The notes: generated from the sequence alone by a model not told the origin. Numbered from the stretch's first letter, positions 41,207 to 54,428 are shown. The stretch is DNA of 64,000 nt from Phycicoccus endophyticus (GCF_011326735.1 NZ_JAANCN010000001.1:310001-374000), one strand, 5' to 3'. Made by a program: numbers and translations.

Positions 41207-42318
41207 GCGGTCGCCTTCTCCAGCTCCCGGGAGACGCGGTCGAGCAGCTCGCCCCAGGACTTCTCGAACTTCTCGACGCCCTCGCGCTCGAGCTGGTCGA
41301 CGACCTCGGAGTAGCTGATGCCCAGCCGCTCCAGGGTGTCGAGAACCTCGGCAGCCTCGGCGTAGCCCCCGGTGACGGTGTCGCCGGTGATCTCGCCGTG
41401 GTCGGCCGTCGCCTCGAGCGTGGCCTCGGGCATCGTGTTGACGGTGCCCGGCGCGACGAGCTCGGTGACGTACATCGTGTCGGGGTAGGCCTCGTCCTTG
41501 ACCCCGGTGGAGGCCCACAGCGGCCGCTGCGGGTGGGCGCCTGCTGCCTCGAGGGAGGCCCAGCGTGGGGTGGCGAAGACCTCCTCGTAGGCCTGGTAGG
41601 CCAGCCGCGCGTTGGCGATGCCGGCCTTGCCGCGCACGGCCCGGGCCTCCTCGGAGCCGATCTCGTCGAGTCGACCGTCGACCTCGGAGTCCACCCGGGA
41701 GACGAAGAAGGAGGCCACCGAGCGGATGCTCGAGAGGTCCTTGCCGTGCTCGCGGGCCTGCTCCAGGCCGGTGAGGAAGGCGTTCATCACGGCGCGGTAG
41801 CGGTCGAGGCTGAAGATCAGCGTGACGTTGACCGAGATGCCTTCGGCGAGCACCTGGGAGATCGCGGGGAGACCCTCCAGCGTGGCGGGGATCTTGATGA
41901 AGACGTTCGGCTGGCCGACCTCGGCGGCGAGCGCCTTGGCCTCCTCGACCGTCGTGGCGGTGTCGTGCGCGGCCCGCGGGTCGACCTCGATCGAGACGCG
42001 CCCGTCCTCACCGTCGGTGCGCTCGAAGACCGGCTTCATGACGTCACACGCGTCGTGGACGTCGGTGGTCGTCAGGGCGAAGACCGCCTCGTCGACGCTC
42101 GCGCCGGCGGCGGCCAGGTCGTCGACCTGGTCGTCGTAGGCGTTGCCCTCGGAGAGTGCCTTCTGGAAGATCGACGGGTTGGTCGTCACGCCGACGACGC
42201 CGCGGGTGTCGATGAGCTCCTGGAGGTTTCCGGAGGCGATGCGCTGCCGGGAGAGGTCGTCGAGCCAGACGGAGACCCCCTGCGCGGCGAGGTCCTGGAG
42301 GGGCTTGGGTGTGCTCAT
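41203..42318 (-). CDS. tal: Transaldolase
   Basis: This 371-aa enzyme moves a three-carbon unit in the non-oxidative pentose-phosphate pathway. [13 protein letters not shown] marks the N-terminus and NVFIKIPAT carries the Schiff-base lysine. The length is that of the longer actinobacterial/TalB-like subgroup. ATG 42,318 is preceded by GAGGAAG, overlapping the end of tkt. Confidence 0.95.
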   Translation of the reverse strand: MSTPKPLQDLAAQGVSVWLDDLSRQRIASGNLQELIDTRGVVGVTTNPSIFQKALSEGNAYDDQVDDLAAAGASVDEAVFALTTTDVHDACDVMKPVFERTDGEDGRVSIEVDPRAAHDTATTVEEAKALAAEVGQPNVFIKIPATLEGLPAISQVLAEGISVNVTLIFSLDRYRAVMNAFLTGLEQAREHGKDLSSIRSVASFFVSRVDSEVDGRLDEIGSEEARAVRGKAGIANARLAYQAYEEVFATPRWASLEAAGAHPQRPLWASTGVKDEAYPDTMYVTELVAPGTVNTMPEATLEATADHGEITGDTVTGGYAEAAEVLDTLERLGISYSEVVDQLEREGVEKFEKSWGELLDRVSRELEKATA

Positions 42319-42325
42319 GCGTGTC

Positions 42326-44608
42326 TCACTTCCTCGCCGAGCGCGCACTCTTGCGGCTCGGCGTCGTCTGATCGCCCTTGGCGCGCGAGGACTTCGCCCG
42401 GGGGGCGGTGTCGGTGACCGCGGGGACCCCGTCGGCCGCGCGGGCGGCCTTGAGGGAGTCCTTCGCGGCCTTGGCGACCGCCTCCGGGGTGAACCCGAAC
42501 TCCTCGAAGAGCCGGGCCCCGTCGGCGGAGGCCCCGAAGTGCTCGATGCTCACGCACCGGCCGGCGTCCCCGACGAGGTCGTGCCACCCCATGGCGACAC
42601 CCGCCTCGACGCTGACGCGGGCCTTGACCTCGGGGGGAAGGACCTTGTTCTGGTAGGAGCGCGTCTGCTCCTCGAACCATTCCCGGCACGGCATGGAGAC
42701 CACACGGGTGCGGGTGCCGGACCGCTCGAGGCGCTGTCGGGCGGCCAGCGCGACGCTCACCTCGGACCCGGTGGCGACGATGACCACCTCGGGCGCCTCG
42801 TCACCGTTCGGGCCACCGTCGACGAGGACGTAGGCCCCCTTGCGGACGCCGCTGGCCTTGGCATGTGTGGAGCGGTCGACGGTCGGCAGGGCCTGGCGGG
42901 AGAGTGCGAGACCGGCCGGGCGCCGCCGGCGGAGGATTTCGGCCCAGGCCTCGGCGGTCTCGTTGGCGTCGGCCGGGCGGACGACGTCGAGCTGGGGGAT
43001 GGCCCGCAGGGCCGCGAGGTGCTCGATCGGCTGGTGGGTCGGGCCGTCCTCGCCCAGCCCGATGGAGTCGTGCGTCCAGACGAAGGTGACCGGGATCTGC
43101 TGGATGGCGCAGAGGCGGACCGCGGGGCGCATGTAGTCGGAGAAGACGAGGAAGGTGCCCCCGTACGGGCGGGTGAGCCCCTCGAGGGCGATCCCGTTGA
43201 GGATCATCCCCATCGCGTTCTCCCGGATGCCGAAGTGGAGCGTGCGGCCGTAGGGGCTGCCCTTCCACTGGGCGGTCTGCTTGCCCGTCGGGATGACCGA
43301 GGGCTGACCGGCCATCGTCGTGTTGTTGGACTCGGCCAGGTCGGCGGAGCCACCCCACAGCTCGGGGAGGACCTCGCCGAGGGCACTGAGCACCGTCCCG
43401 GAGGCGGCCCGGCTGGCGACGCCCTTCTCGTCGGGCTCGAACACCGGCAGGGCCTTCTCGAAGCCCTGCGGCAGCTCGCCGGCGACGAGCCGGTCGAGCA
43501 GGGCGGCGCTCTCGGGGTGGCCCTTGCGCCACGCCCGGAAGCCCTTGTCCCACTCGCGGTGGGCCGCCCGGCCCCGCTTCTTGACCTCTCGGGTGTGGGC
43601 GAGCACCTCGCGCTCGACCTGGAAGGACTTCCCCGGGTCGAAGCCGAGCAGCTCCTTGGTGGCGGCGACCTCGTCGGCGCCCAGGGCCGAGCCGTGGGCC
43701 TTGCCCGTGCCCCGCGCCGACGGGGCCGGCCAGGCGATGACGGTGTGCAGGCGCACGAGGGTCGGGCGCTTGCCGGGGCGGCGGCTCTTCTCGAGGGCGG
43801 TGAGCAGGGCGTCGACGTCCTCGGTGTACTCCGGGGTGCCGGCCGGGTCGCTGGACTGGCGCCAGTCGACGTCGACGACGTCCCAGCCGTAGGCCTCGAA
43901 GCGCTGGGCGACGTCCTCGCTGAAGGAGATGTCCGTGTCGTCCTCGATGGAGATCTGGTTGGCGTCGTAGACGACGGTGAGGTTGCCGAGCTCCTGGTGG
44001 CCGGCGAACGAGCAGGCCTCGGAGGCCACGCCCTCCATGAGGTCGCCGTCGGAGGCGAGCACCCAGACGTGGTGGTCGAACGGGCTCGTCCCCGCCTTGG
44101 CGTCCGGGTCGAGCATGCCGCGCTGGCGGCGCTGGGCCAGGGCCATCCCGACGGCCGAGGCCAGGCCGGAGCCCAGCGGCCCGGTCGTGATCTCGACCCC
44201 GTCGGTGTGGTGCACCTCGGGGTGGCCCGGCGTGAGCGACCCCCACGTGCGCAGGGCCTTGAGGTCCTTCAGGTCCAGCCCGTACCCGGAGAGGTAGAGC
44301 TGGATGTACTGGGTGAGCGAGGAGTGGCCGCAGGAGAGGACGAAGCGGTCACGGCCGAGCCACGTCGGGTCGGCAGGGTCGTGGCGCATCACCTGCTGGT
44401 AGAGCAGGTAGGCCACGGGGGCGAGGCTCATCGCCGTGCCGGGGTGGCCGTTGCCCTTGCGCTGCACCGCGTCGGCGGCGAGCACGCGGACGGTGTCGAC
44501 GGCCCGGACGTCGAGGTCGCTCCACTTCGCCTTCTTGGCCACGGGCCGGGAGAGTTCCGGGGAGCGGTCGGCGAGCACGGAGGTGCGGGGACGGGTGGTG
44601 GTCGGCAA
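42326..44608 (-). CDS. tkt: Transketolase
   Basis: This 760-aa thiamine-diphosphate enzyme leads the pentose-phosphate operon. [13 protein letters not shown] near the N-terminus, the TPP motif [16 protein letters not shown] near 190, and the pyrimidine-domain segment [18 protein letters not shown] are present. I chose TTG 44,608, which has AGAGAGG about 8 nt upstream; no ATG or GTG fits there, though a later GTG before [10 protein letters not shown] is possible. A Lys/Arg/Ser-rich tail of about 40 residues extends the C-terminus beyond the usual length. Confidence 0.93.
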   Translation of the reverse strand: MPTTTRPRTSVLADRSPELSRPVAKKAKWSDLDVRAVDTVRVLAADAVQRKGNGHPGTAMSLAPVAYLLYQQVMRHDPADPTWLGRDRFVLSCGHSSLTQYIQLYLSGYGLDLKDLKALRTWGSLTPGHPEVHHTDGVEITTGPLGSGLASAVGMALAQRRQRGMLDPDAKAGTSPFDHHVWVLASDGDLMEGVASEACSFAGHQELGNLTVVYDANQISIEDDTDISFSEDVAQRFEAYGWDVVDVDWRQSSDPAGTPEYTEDVDALLTALEKSRRPGKRPTLVRLHTVIAWPAPSARGTGKAHGSALGADEVAATKELLGFDPGKSFQVEREVLAHTREVKKRGRAAHREWDKGFRAWRKGHPESAALLDRLVAGELPQGFEKALPVFEPDEKGVASRAASGTVLSALGEVLPELWGGSADLAESNNTTMAGQPSVIPTGKQTAQWKGSPYGRTLHFGIRENAMGMILNGIALEGLTRPYGGTFLVFSDYMRPAVRLCAIQQIPVTFVWTHDSIGLGEDGPTHQPIEHLAALRAIPQLDVVRPADANETAEAWAEILRRRRPAGLALSRQALPTVDRSTHAKASGVRKGAYVLVDGGPNGDEAPEVVIVATGSEVSVALAARQRLERSGTRTRVVSMPCREWFEEQTRSYQNKVLPPEVKARVSVEAGVAMGWHDLVGDAGRCVSIEHFGASADGARLFEEFGFTPEAVAKAAKDSLKAARAADGVPAVTDTAPRAKSSRAKGDQTTPSRKSARSARK

Positions 44609-44687
44609 CGGGGGTACCTCTCTCGCGGGGACATCGGATCGACGTCGCCACCGGCGGTGAGGGCGCCGTGTGACGCAACTCCTACCC

Positions 44688-44693
44688 ACCCTA
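44688..44693 (-). promoter_or_regulatory. Possible -10 of the tkt operon
   Basis: On the minus strand TAGGGT lies about 80 nt before the TTG start, giving a real 5' leader. No convincing -35 was found. The 189-bp divergent gap to ctaB holds nothing else I can name beyond the ctaB promoter. Confidence 0.35.
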
Positions 44694-44753
44694 GTCCGAT
44701 GTCACGCCTGGTCGGGACGGGCGGTCGGGTCGGGTGCCCGCCGAGCCGACGGA

Positions 44754-44759
44754 TACACT
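44754..44759 (+). promoter_or_regulatory. Probable -10 of ctaB
   Basis: TACACT in the context GGATACACT lies 38 nt before GTG 44,798. A GAAGGA ribosome binding site lies in the leader. Confidence 0.4.
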
Positions 44760-44797
44760 CGCGGTGCCCCACTCCCGGCCGACACCCGAAGGACGAC

Positions 44798-45742
44798 GTG
44801 GCCTCCACCCCCCTGCAGACCGCCTCGGTGCCTGCCGCCGTGCGCGGCGGGCGGCGCCGGGTCGCGGCCTTCGTGGCGCTGACCAAGCCGCGGATCATCG
44901 AGCTGCTCCTCGTGACGACGGTCCCGGTGATGTTCCTCGCGGCGCGCGGCGTCCCCTCGCTGTGGCTCGTCCTCGCCACCCTCCTCGGGGGGATCCTCAG
45001 CGCGGGCGCGGCCAACACGTTCAACTCGGTCTACGACCGCGACATCGACCGGCTCATGCACCGCACGAGCAGCCGGCCCATGGTCACCGGCGAGGTGACG
45101 GTGCGCGAGGCGCTCGTCTTCGGCGGGGTCCTCACCGTCGCCTCGACCGTGTGGTTCGCCCTCGTGGTCAACGTGCTCTCCGCGGCGCTCTCGCTCCTCG
45201 CCGTCGCGCTGTACGCGGTCGGCTACACGATGCTGCTGAAGCGCCGCACCTCGCAGAACATCGTCTGGGGCGGTGTCGCCGGGTGCATGCCGACCCTCAT
45301 CGGCTGGTCCGCGGTCACCGGCACCGTCGGCTGGCCCGCCCTCGTGCTCTTCCTCGTGATCTTCTTCTGGACGCCGCCGCACTACTGGCCGCTGTCGATG
45401 GCCTTCCGCGAGGACTACGCCTCGGCCGAGGTCCCGATGCTGCCCGTCGAGCGCGGGCCGGTCGCGGTGGGCCGGCAGGTCGTCGTGTACTCGTGGGTCA
45501 TGGTCGCGACCTCGCTGGCCCTCGTGCCGGTGGCGGCGATGGGCTGGCTCTACCTCGTCGTGGCGGTCGCCTCCGGCGCCGTGTTCGTCGTCGAGGCCCA
45601 CCGTCTCCTCGCGGCGGCCCGGCGCGGCGCGAACGGGCTGCGGCTGCGCCCGATGCGCCTGTTCCACTACTCGATCACGTACGTGACCGTGCTCTTCCTC
45701 GCCGTCGCCCTCGACCCGCTGCTGCACCTGCCGGTGGGCTGA
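44798..45742 (+). CDS. ctaB: Protoheme IX farnesyltransferase (heme O synthase)
   Basis: This 314-aa UbiA-type membrane enzyme adds a farnesyl group to heme B to give heme O for cytochrome oxidase. About nine hydrophobic helices are visible. The Asp-rich prenyl-diphosphate motif is in [21 protein letters not shown] 44,798 starts it. The partner heme A synthase is encoded convergently 26 bp downstream. Confidence 0.95.
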   Translation: MASTPLQTASVPAAVRGGRRRVAAFVALTKPRIIELLLVTTVPVMFLAARGVPSLWLVLATLLGGILSAGAANTFNSVYDRDIDRLMHRTSSRPMVTGEVTVREALVFGGVLTVASTVWFALVVNVLSAALSLLAVALYAVGYTMLLKRRTSQNIVWGGVAGCMPTLIGWSAVTGTVGWPALVLFLVIFFWTPPHYWPLSMAFREDYASAEVPMLPVERGPVAVGRQVVVYSWVMVATSLALVPVAAMGWLYLVVAVASGAVFVVEAHRLLAAARRGANGLRLRPMRLFHYSITYVTVLFLAVALDPLLHLPVG

Positions 45743-45768
45743 GCACGCAGGTGGATGTGGGCCGGGGC

Positions 45769-46692
45769 TCAGCCGGCGACGGACTCGGCGCTACGGACGT
45801 GCCCGGCCACGGGCCGGAGCGTGACGCCGCGGGCGAGGAGCAGGACCCGGGTCGAGGCCGCCACGAGCACCGCCGCGCCGACGAGGTGGAGCGCGACGAG
45901 GGGGAGCGGCAGACCGGTCGCGTACTGCACGACGCCGACGGCCCCCTGGGCGAGTTCGACGACGAGGACGAGCGTCATGGGGCCACGCAGGGCGCCGGAG
46001 CGGGCGACCCACCAGGTGACCAGCGTGACGGCGAGGAGGAGGTAGACCGCGCCCGCGTGGACGTGGCTCCAGGTCTGCGGGTCCAGCCCGTTGCGGGGTA
46101 CGTCGGCGTCACCGGCGTGCGGCCCGCTGCCCGTGACGACGGTCCCGAGGTAGACCGCCACCCACACCAGCCCCTGGACGACGAGGGTGAGGGCGCGCAG
46201 CCTCGGCGCGGCGGGCGCTCCGAGGGCGTCGTGCACCCGTAGGACGAGCCAGGTGGCCAGGGCGACGAGGACCATCGAGAGGAGCAGGTGGACCGCGACG
46301 AGCCAGGGGTTGAGGTCGGTGAGCACGGTGATCCCCCCGACGACCCCCTGGAGGGGGATGCCGAGCGCGAGCGCGACGGCGTGCCAGCGCAGCGAGGTGC
46401 TCGTGCGGCTCCACCGCCAGACGGCGACCAGGGTGCCGAGGGCGACGGCGACGAGGACGTAGGTGAGCAGCCGGTTGCCGAACTCGATGACGCCGTGGGC
46501 GCCGAGCGCGCGGTGCGGGACGAAGGACTCGTCGGTGCAGCGCGGCCAGGTCGGGCAGCCCAGACCCGAGCCGGTGAGCCGGACCAGGCCACCGGTCACG
46601 ATGATCACGGTGTTCGCGACGAGGCTCGCCCAGGCCCACCCCCGTACGGCTGGCGTCGAGACGGAGTCGGGGACCAGCGGCAGCCTGCTCAC
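45769..46692 (-). CDS. ctaA: Heme A synthase (CtaA/COX15)
   Basis: This 307-aa membrane protein has eight hydrophobic helices in two related halves. It converts heme O to heme A. Heme-ligand histidines are seen in the helices carrying HRALGAHGVIEFGNRLLTYV, AVHLLLSM, WSHVHAGAVYLL and VALHLVGA. The loop TGSGLGCPTWPRC has the cysteine pair typical of Gram-positive CtaA. It has its own leaderless-type promoter. Confidence 0.94.
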   Translation of the reverse strand: MSRLPLVPDSVSTPAVRGWAWASLVANTVIIVTGGLVRLTGSGLGCPTWPRCTDESFVPHRALGAHGVIEFGNRLLTYVLVAVALGTLVAVWRWSRTSTSLRWHAVALALGIPLQGVVGGITVLTDLNPWLVAVHLLLSMVLVALATWLVLRVHDALGAPAAPRLRALTLVVQGLVWVAVYLGTVVTGSGPHAGDADVPRNGLDPQTWSHVHAGAVYLLLAVTLVTWWVARSGALRGPMTLVLVVELAQGAVGVVQYATGLPLPLVALHLVGAAVLVAASTRVLLLARGVTLRPVAGHVRSAESVAG

Positions 46693-46698
46693 GCCCCG

Positions 46699-46704
46699 AT
46701 GCTA
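46699..46704 (-). promoter_or_regulatory. -10 hexamer of ctaA (leaderless type)
   Basis: On the minus strand TAGCAT is followed by 6 nt (CGGGGC) and then GTG 46,692. Confidence 0.55.
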
Positions 46705-46733
46705 CGACCCGCGGCGCAGCCCTCTCGTGGCCG

Positions 46734-47477
46734 TCAGCCGGACCAGCGGAACCACCGGGAGGCGGCGAGCCCGGCGAGCAGCGCCCAGGCCGCGAGCACC
46801 GCCCACTGGCCCCACGGCCAGAGCCCGTCGACGAACGCGGCACGAGCGGCGTCACCGAGAGCGCCCGAGGGCAGTGCCCGGGCAACCCCGACGAGCGGCG
46901 CGGGCAGCACGCTCGTCGGCACGAGCGTCCCGAGGGCCAGGAGCAGGACCCAGCCGAGGTTGGCCAGGGCGAGGACCGCCTCGGCCCGCACCGTCCCCGC
47001 GAGCAGGAGGGCGAGGGCGACGTAGACGGCCGTCCCGAGCAGGAGCGAGAGGACCCCGGGCAGGATCCCGGACGCGGGCGGGCGCCATCCCAGCGCGAGG
47101 CCGAGGGTGCCGAGGACGAGGACCTGCACCGCGAGCACGGTGAGCACCGCGAGCACCTTCCCGAGAAGGAGACCGCCGCGCCCCAGGGGGCTCGTGCCGA
47201 GCAGCCGCAGCACGCCCGAGCGCCGGTCGAAGCCGGTCGCGATGGCCTGGCCGGTGAAGGCCGTCGAGAGCACCGCCAGGGCCAGCGCGCCGGCCGCGGC
47301 GAGGTCGGCGCGCCGCCCGGGACCGAGGTCGGGCACGGAGGACAGCGCGAGGCCCGTGAGCGCGATGGCGGGCAGCAGGACCGACACGAGCAGCTGCTCG
47401 CCGTTGGCGAGCAGGGTCCGCGCCTCGAAGCGTGCCTGGGCCGCGACCCGGTCGCCAGCGGGCGTCGGGGCGCTCAC
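46734..47477 (-). CDS. ABC transporter permease (ABC-2 type)
   Basis: This 247-aa protein has about six hydrophobic segments and the ABC-2 export-type layout, with a short cytoplasmic N-terminus (ARFEARTLLANGEQLLVSVL) and a loop FDRRSGVLRLLGTSPLGR. GTG 47,477 overlaps the stop of the ATPase gene by 4 nt. In mycobacteria a similar transporter pair lies beside ctaA, so a link to heme or oxidase assembly is possible but unproven. Confidence 0.85.
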   Translation of the reverse strand: MSAPTPAGDRVAAQARFEARTLLANGEQLLVSVLLPAIALTGLALSSVPDLGPGRRADLAAAGALALAVLSTAFTGQAIATGFDRRSGVLRLLGTSPLGRGGLLLGKVLAVLTVLAVQVLVLGTLGLALGWRPPASGILPGVLSLLLGTAVYVALALLLAGTVRAEAVLALANLGWVLLLALGTLVPTSVLPAPLVGVARALPSGALGDAARAAFVDGLWPWGQWAVLAAWALLAGLAASRWFRWSG

Positions 47478-48184
47478 GCGGCACCCCGTCGGGTGAGCTC
47501 GAAGTAGACCTCCTCGAGGGCGCGCTCCCCACGCACCTCGGGCAGGGGCCCGGCGGCGGCGACCCGGCCGTCGGACATGACGACGACGTCGTCGGCGAGC
47601 CGCTCGGCCTCCTCGAAGGAGTGGGTGGTCACGACGACCGCCGCCCCCCGCCCGGCCTCGGCCCGCACGAGTTCCCAGACCTCGAGGCGGCCGTGCGGGT
47701 CCAGCCCGGCGGTGGGCTCGTCGAGGAAGAGCACCTCCGGCCGGCCGACGAGCGCGGCCGCGAGGGACACCCGCTGGCGCTCGCCGCCGGACATCCGGCG
47801 CACCGTCGTGCGGGCGAACCGGTCGATGCCGAGCCGTCCCGCGAGGTCGGCCACCGGCCACGGGTCGGCGTAGAGCGCCGCGAAGTGGTGCAGCAGGGGC
47901 AGCGGCCGCGTCGTCGTCGGCAGCCCGCCGTCCTGGAGCATGACCCCCACGGCCGCCCGGTGGGCCGCCGGCGCCTGCCAGGGGTCGCGGCCGAGGACGC
48001 GCACCTCGCCGGAGTCGGGCCGTTGCAGCCCCTCGAGGCACTCGACCGTCGTCGTCTTGCCGGCGCCGTTGGGCCCGAGGAGGGCCAGCACCCGGCCGGC
48101 CTCGGCGGACCACGTCGCACCGTCGACGGCCCGGGTGGCCCCGAACGCACGCCGCAGGTTCTCGACGAGGACCGCGGGCGCCAT
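47474..48184 (-). CDS. ABC transporter ATP-binding protein
   Basis: This 236-aa ATPase has Walker A GPNGAGKTTT, signature MSGGERQRVSLA, Walker B VLFLDEPTAGLD and the switch His in VVVTTHSFEEAE. This is the daunorubicin/CcmA-like ABC-2 exporter class. It pairs with the permease after it. I chose ATG 48,184; a start at 48,193 would add three residues but overlaps the -10 hexamer. Confidence 0.9.
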   Translation of the reverse strand: MAPAVLVENLRRAFGATRAVDGATWSAEAGRVLALLGPNGAGKTTTVECLEGLQRPDSGEVRVLGRDPWQAPAAHRAAVGVMLQDGGLPTTTRPLPLLHHFAALYADPWPVADLAGRLGIDRFARTTVRRMSGGERQRVSLAAALVGRPEVLFLDEPTAGLDPHGRLEVWELVRAEAGRGAAVVVTTHSFEEAERLADDVVVMSDGRVAAAGPLPEVRGERALEEVYFELTRRGAA

Positions 48185-48191
48185 GCCGGGC

Positions 48192-48197
48192 ATCCTA
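48192..48197 (-). promoter_or_regulatory. -10 hexamer of the ABC ATPase gene (leaderless type)
   Basis: On the minus strand TAGGAT is followed by 7 nt and then ATG 48,184. Confidence 0.5.
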
Positions 48198-48235
48198 GGC
48201 CGCGCTCCCGTGCCCGCCGGCGGGGGCCTGCACGG

Positions 48236-48280
48236 GTTAGGTGACCCTGCCTTGGAGCGGCCGGCGCAATTTCCTAACAT
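48236..48280 (+). promoter_or_regulatory. SUF operon promoter with flanking inverted repeat
   Basis: TTGGAG (48,252-48,257), a 17-bp spacer and TAACAT (48,275-48,280) form the best -35/-10 pair in the window. GTG 48,287 follows after 6 nt, so the mRNA is probably leaderless. GTTAGG (48,236-48,241) and CCTAAC (48,273-48,278) are perfect inverted repeats flanking the promoter. The segment from 48,237 starts TTAGGTGA, like half of a DtxR/IdeR iron box. SufR autoregulation is expected from the family. Confidence 0.6.
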
Positions 48281-48286
48281 GGATGT

Positions 48287-48975
48287 GTGGTTAATGCCGA
48301 GGCCCGGGCGGAGGAGTCGCGTACCCGCGACCGGCTCCTGCGTGTCGTGAGCCAGGAGGGGCCGGTGAGCGTCACCACCCTCGTCGAGCGCGTCGGTCTC
48401 ACCGAGACCGCGGTGCGCCGGCACGTCGAGCGGCTGCACGCCGCCGGGCTCGTGGCCTCACGGGACGCCGCGGGGCCCCGCCGCCGGGGCCGCCCGGCCA
48501 AGGCGTGGGTGCTCACCGACGCCGGCCACCGGGCCCTGGCCTCCGACTACGACGACCTCGCCGGGGAGGCGCTCGGCTTCCTGCGCCGCACCGGGGGCGA
48601 GCGGGCCGTCCAGGCCTTCGCCGAGGAGCGGGTCGCCCGGCTCGAGGCGCGCATCGCCCGGGCGCTGGACGCCGCACCCCAGGACGCCTCCGCCCGCGCC
48701 GGCGCGCTCGTCGAGGCCCTCAACGCCGAGGGCTACTCCGCCTCGGCGCGCCCGGTGGGAACACCGGAGGGCCCTGCGGCGCTGACCGGGGTGCAGCTCT
48801 GCCAGGGGCACTGCCCGGTCCAGCACGTGGCGGCGCAGTTCCCCGAGCTGTGCGAGGCCGAGACCGAGGCCTTCTCCCGGGTCCTCGGCGTCCACGTCCA
48901 GCGCCTGGCGACCCTCGCCCACGGCGACCACGTCTGCACCACGTTCGTCCCGACCCCAACCGAGAGGCCATCGCG

Positions 48976-48979
<4 letters not shown>
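48287..48979 (+). CDS. sufR: Iron-sulfur cluster-sensing repressor SufR
   Basis: This 230-aa regulator has a winged helix-turn-helix (about residues 15-80: [20 protein letters not shown]) and a C-terminal Fe-S sensor. Candidate cluster ligands are Cys172, Cys176 and Cys189 in LCQGHCPVQ...LCEAE. SufR represses the suf operon when cluster supply is adequate. It is first in the operon and overlaps sufB by 4 nt (ATGA). Confidence 0.93.
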
Positions 48980-50396
<1,417 letters not shown>

Positions 50397-50397
<1 letters not shown>

Positions 50398-51575
50398 TGT
50401 CGCTGCTCACCCCCCAGCGCCCCTCCGAGGGGGCGCACACCCACAGCGGGGCGACGATGGTCCCCGACGCCTCGCGCGCCGAGCGCACGGCCTCCTTCGA
50501 GGTCGCCGACTTCCCGGTCCCGCACGGGCGCGAGGAGGAGTGGCGCTTCACCCCGGTGGACCGCCTCGGCGCCTTCTTCCGCGACGAGCCCACCGGCGCC
50601 TGCCTGCAGTGGGAGGAGTCCCTGCCCGAGGGCGTCACCCTCTCGACGCTGTCGGTGCCGCAGTGGCGCGACCTCGGCGTGCCCGCACCCCAGGACCGCG
50701 CGGCCGCCGCCGCCGCGGCACACAGCGGGGGCGTGGCGCTGGTCGACGTCCCGGCGGAGGCCGAGCTCGCCGAGCCGGTGCGCATCCGGCTCACCGGCAC
50801 CGAGCAGGACCTCGTCCACGGCCACCTCACCGTGCGGGTGGGCCGGTTCGCCCGGGCCACGGTCGTCATCGAGCACGCGGGGGTCGCCGACTACTCCGAG
50901 GTGCTCACCGTGCTCGCCGGCGACGGCTCGCACGTCACCCTCGTCACCGTCCAGGAGTGGGACGACGCCTCGCACCACCTCGGCCAGCACGACGTCGTCG
51001 TCGGCCGCGACGCCACGGTGCGGCACATCGCCGTGACCCTCGGCGGCGGCGTGGTCCGGCTGAACACCAACACCTCCTACACCGGGCCCGGTGGCTCCTT
51101 CGAGGGCCTCGGGGTCTACTTCGCCGACGCCGGGCAGCACCTGGAGCACCGGCTCTTCGTCGACCACGAGGCGCCGCACTGCCGCAGCAACGTCGAGTAC
51201 AAGGGCGCCCTCCAGGGCGAGACCGCCCGCACGGTGTGGGTCGGCGACGTCCTCATCCGCGCCTCCGCCGAGGGCACCGACACCTACGAGCTCAACCGCA
51301 ACCTCATCCTCAGCGACGGCGCCCGGGCCGACTCGGTGCCCAACCTGGAGATCGAGACCGGCGAGATCGAGGGTGCCGGGCACGCCTCGGCCACCGGTCG
51401 CTTCGACGACGAGCAGCTGTTCTACCTCCAGGCCCGGGGCATCCCCGAGGACGAGGCCCGCCGGCTGGTCGTGCGCGGCTTCTTCGCCGGGGTCGTGGCC
51501 CGGATCGGCGTCCCCGAGGTGCAGGAGCACCTCATGGCCGTCATCGAGCGCGAGCTCGCCGGGGGTGGGGAGTGA
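50397..51575 (+). CDS. sufD: Fe-S cluster assembly protein SufD
   Basis: SufD (392 aa) is the SufB paralogue that completes the SufBC2D complex and aids iron entry. N-terminal REEEWRFTPVDRL and C-terminal LFYLQARGIPEDEARRLVVRGFF are family marks, with a beta-helix between. ATG 50,397 shares one base with the sufB stop (TGATG). Confidence 0.95.
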
Positions 51576-51913
51576 GCGAGCAGCTGACCGAGCAGGGGTT
51601 CGTCCACGTCTGCCACCTCGCCGACCTGCCCGAGGTCGGGCCCGCCCTGGCCGAGATCGAGGGCCGCCGGGTGGCCATCGTCCGTACCGAGGACGGCGAG
51701 GTGCACTGCGTCGACGACACGTGCAGCCACGCCAACGTCTCGCTCTCGGAGGGCGAGCTCGACGGCTGCACCCTGGAGTGCTGGCTGCACGGCTCGCGCT
51801 TCGACCTGCGCACGGGGGAGCCGACCGGCCCGCCCGCCGTGCTGCCCATCGCCGTCCACACCGTCCGCACCGAGGGCGACGAGGTCTTCGTCGCCCTCTC
51901 CGAGGAGAGCTGA
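51572..51913 (+). CDS. Rieske-type ferredoxin within the SUF operon
   Basis: This 113-aa soluble Rieske protein has ligands Cys51/His53 and Cys70/His73 (C-x-H and C-x2-H). No disulfide cysteines are seen, so it is of the low-potential dioxygenase-ferredoxin type. GTG 51,572 overlaps the sufD stop by 4 nt and sufC starts 7 bp after it. The position between sufD and sufC suggests it supplies electrons for cluster assembly or is a dedicated client. The role is inferred. Confidence 0.9.
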   Translation: MSEQLTEQGFVHVCHLADLPEVGPALAEIEGRRVAIVRTEDGEVHCVDDTCSHANVSLSEGELDGCTLECWLHGSRFDLRTGEPTGPPAVLPIAVHTVRTEGDEVFVALSEES

Positions 51914-51920
51914 GCGTCAC

Positions 51921-53981
<2,061 letters not shown>

Positions 53982-53982
<1 letters not shown>

Positions 53983-54428
53983 TGGACCTCTACCAGGAGC
54001 TCATCCTCGACCACTACAAGAACCCGGTCGGGCACGGCCTGCGCGAGCCGTTCGAGGGCGAGAGCCACCAGGTCAACCCGACGTGCGGGGACGAGGTCAC
54101 CCTTCGGGTGCACGTGAGCGGCGAGGGTGAGGACGCCGTCGTCGAGGACGTGTCCTACGACTCGATGGGCTGCTCGATCAGCGTGGCCTCCGCCTCGATC
54201 CTCGCCGAGGAGGTCACCGGCGGCAGCGTGGCGCACGCCCGCGAGACCTACGAGGCGATGCGCCGCATGCTCACGAGCAAGGGCCAGGACCCCGGCGACG
54301 AGGACGAGATCGGCGACGGCGTCGCCCTCGCCGGCGTCGCGAAGTACCCCGCCCGCGTGAAGTGCGCGCTCCTGTCGTGGGCCGCGTTCACCGATGCCCT
54401 CTACCAGGCGCAAGGAGCGAAGCAGTGA
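53982..54428 (+). CDS. sufU: Zinc-dependent sulfurtransferase SufU
   Basis: SufU (148 aa) accepts persulfide sulfur from SufS through zinc-ligand exchange. The zinc ligands are recognisable as Cys35 and Asp37 (NPTCGDE), Cys64 (MGCSIS) and Cys128 (RVKCALL). The segment between the second and third cysteines is longer than in IscU, as expected for SufU. It overlaps sufT by 4 nt (GTGA). Confidence 0.95.

Noticed and set aside
44660-44710. GTGAC...GTCAC inverted repeat over the tkt -10
   Set aside because: Only 5 bp per arm with 26 bp between, which is expected often by chance at this GC content.
42143-44797. Large N-terminal extension of ctaB (open frame from 42,143)
   Set aside because: The added 885 codons are antisense to tkt. 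CtaB homologues begin near GTG 44,798, where promoter and ribosome binding site lie.
48237-48255. Full DtxR/IdeR iron box before sufR
   Set aside because: Only the first half (TTAGGTGA) fits. The second half is shifted and total agreement is about 11 of 19, so I report it only as a possible half site.
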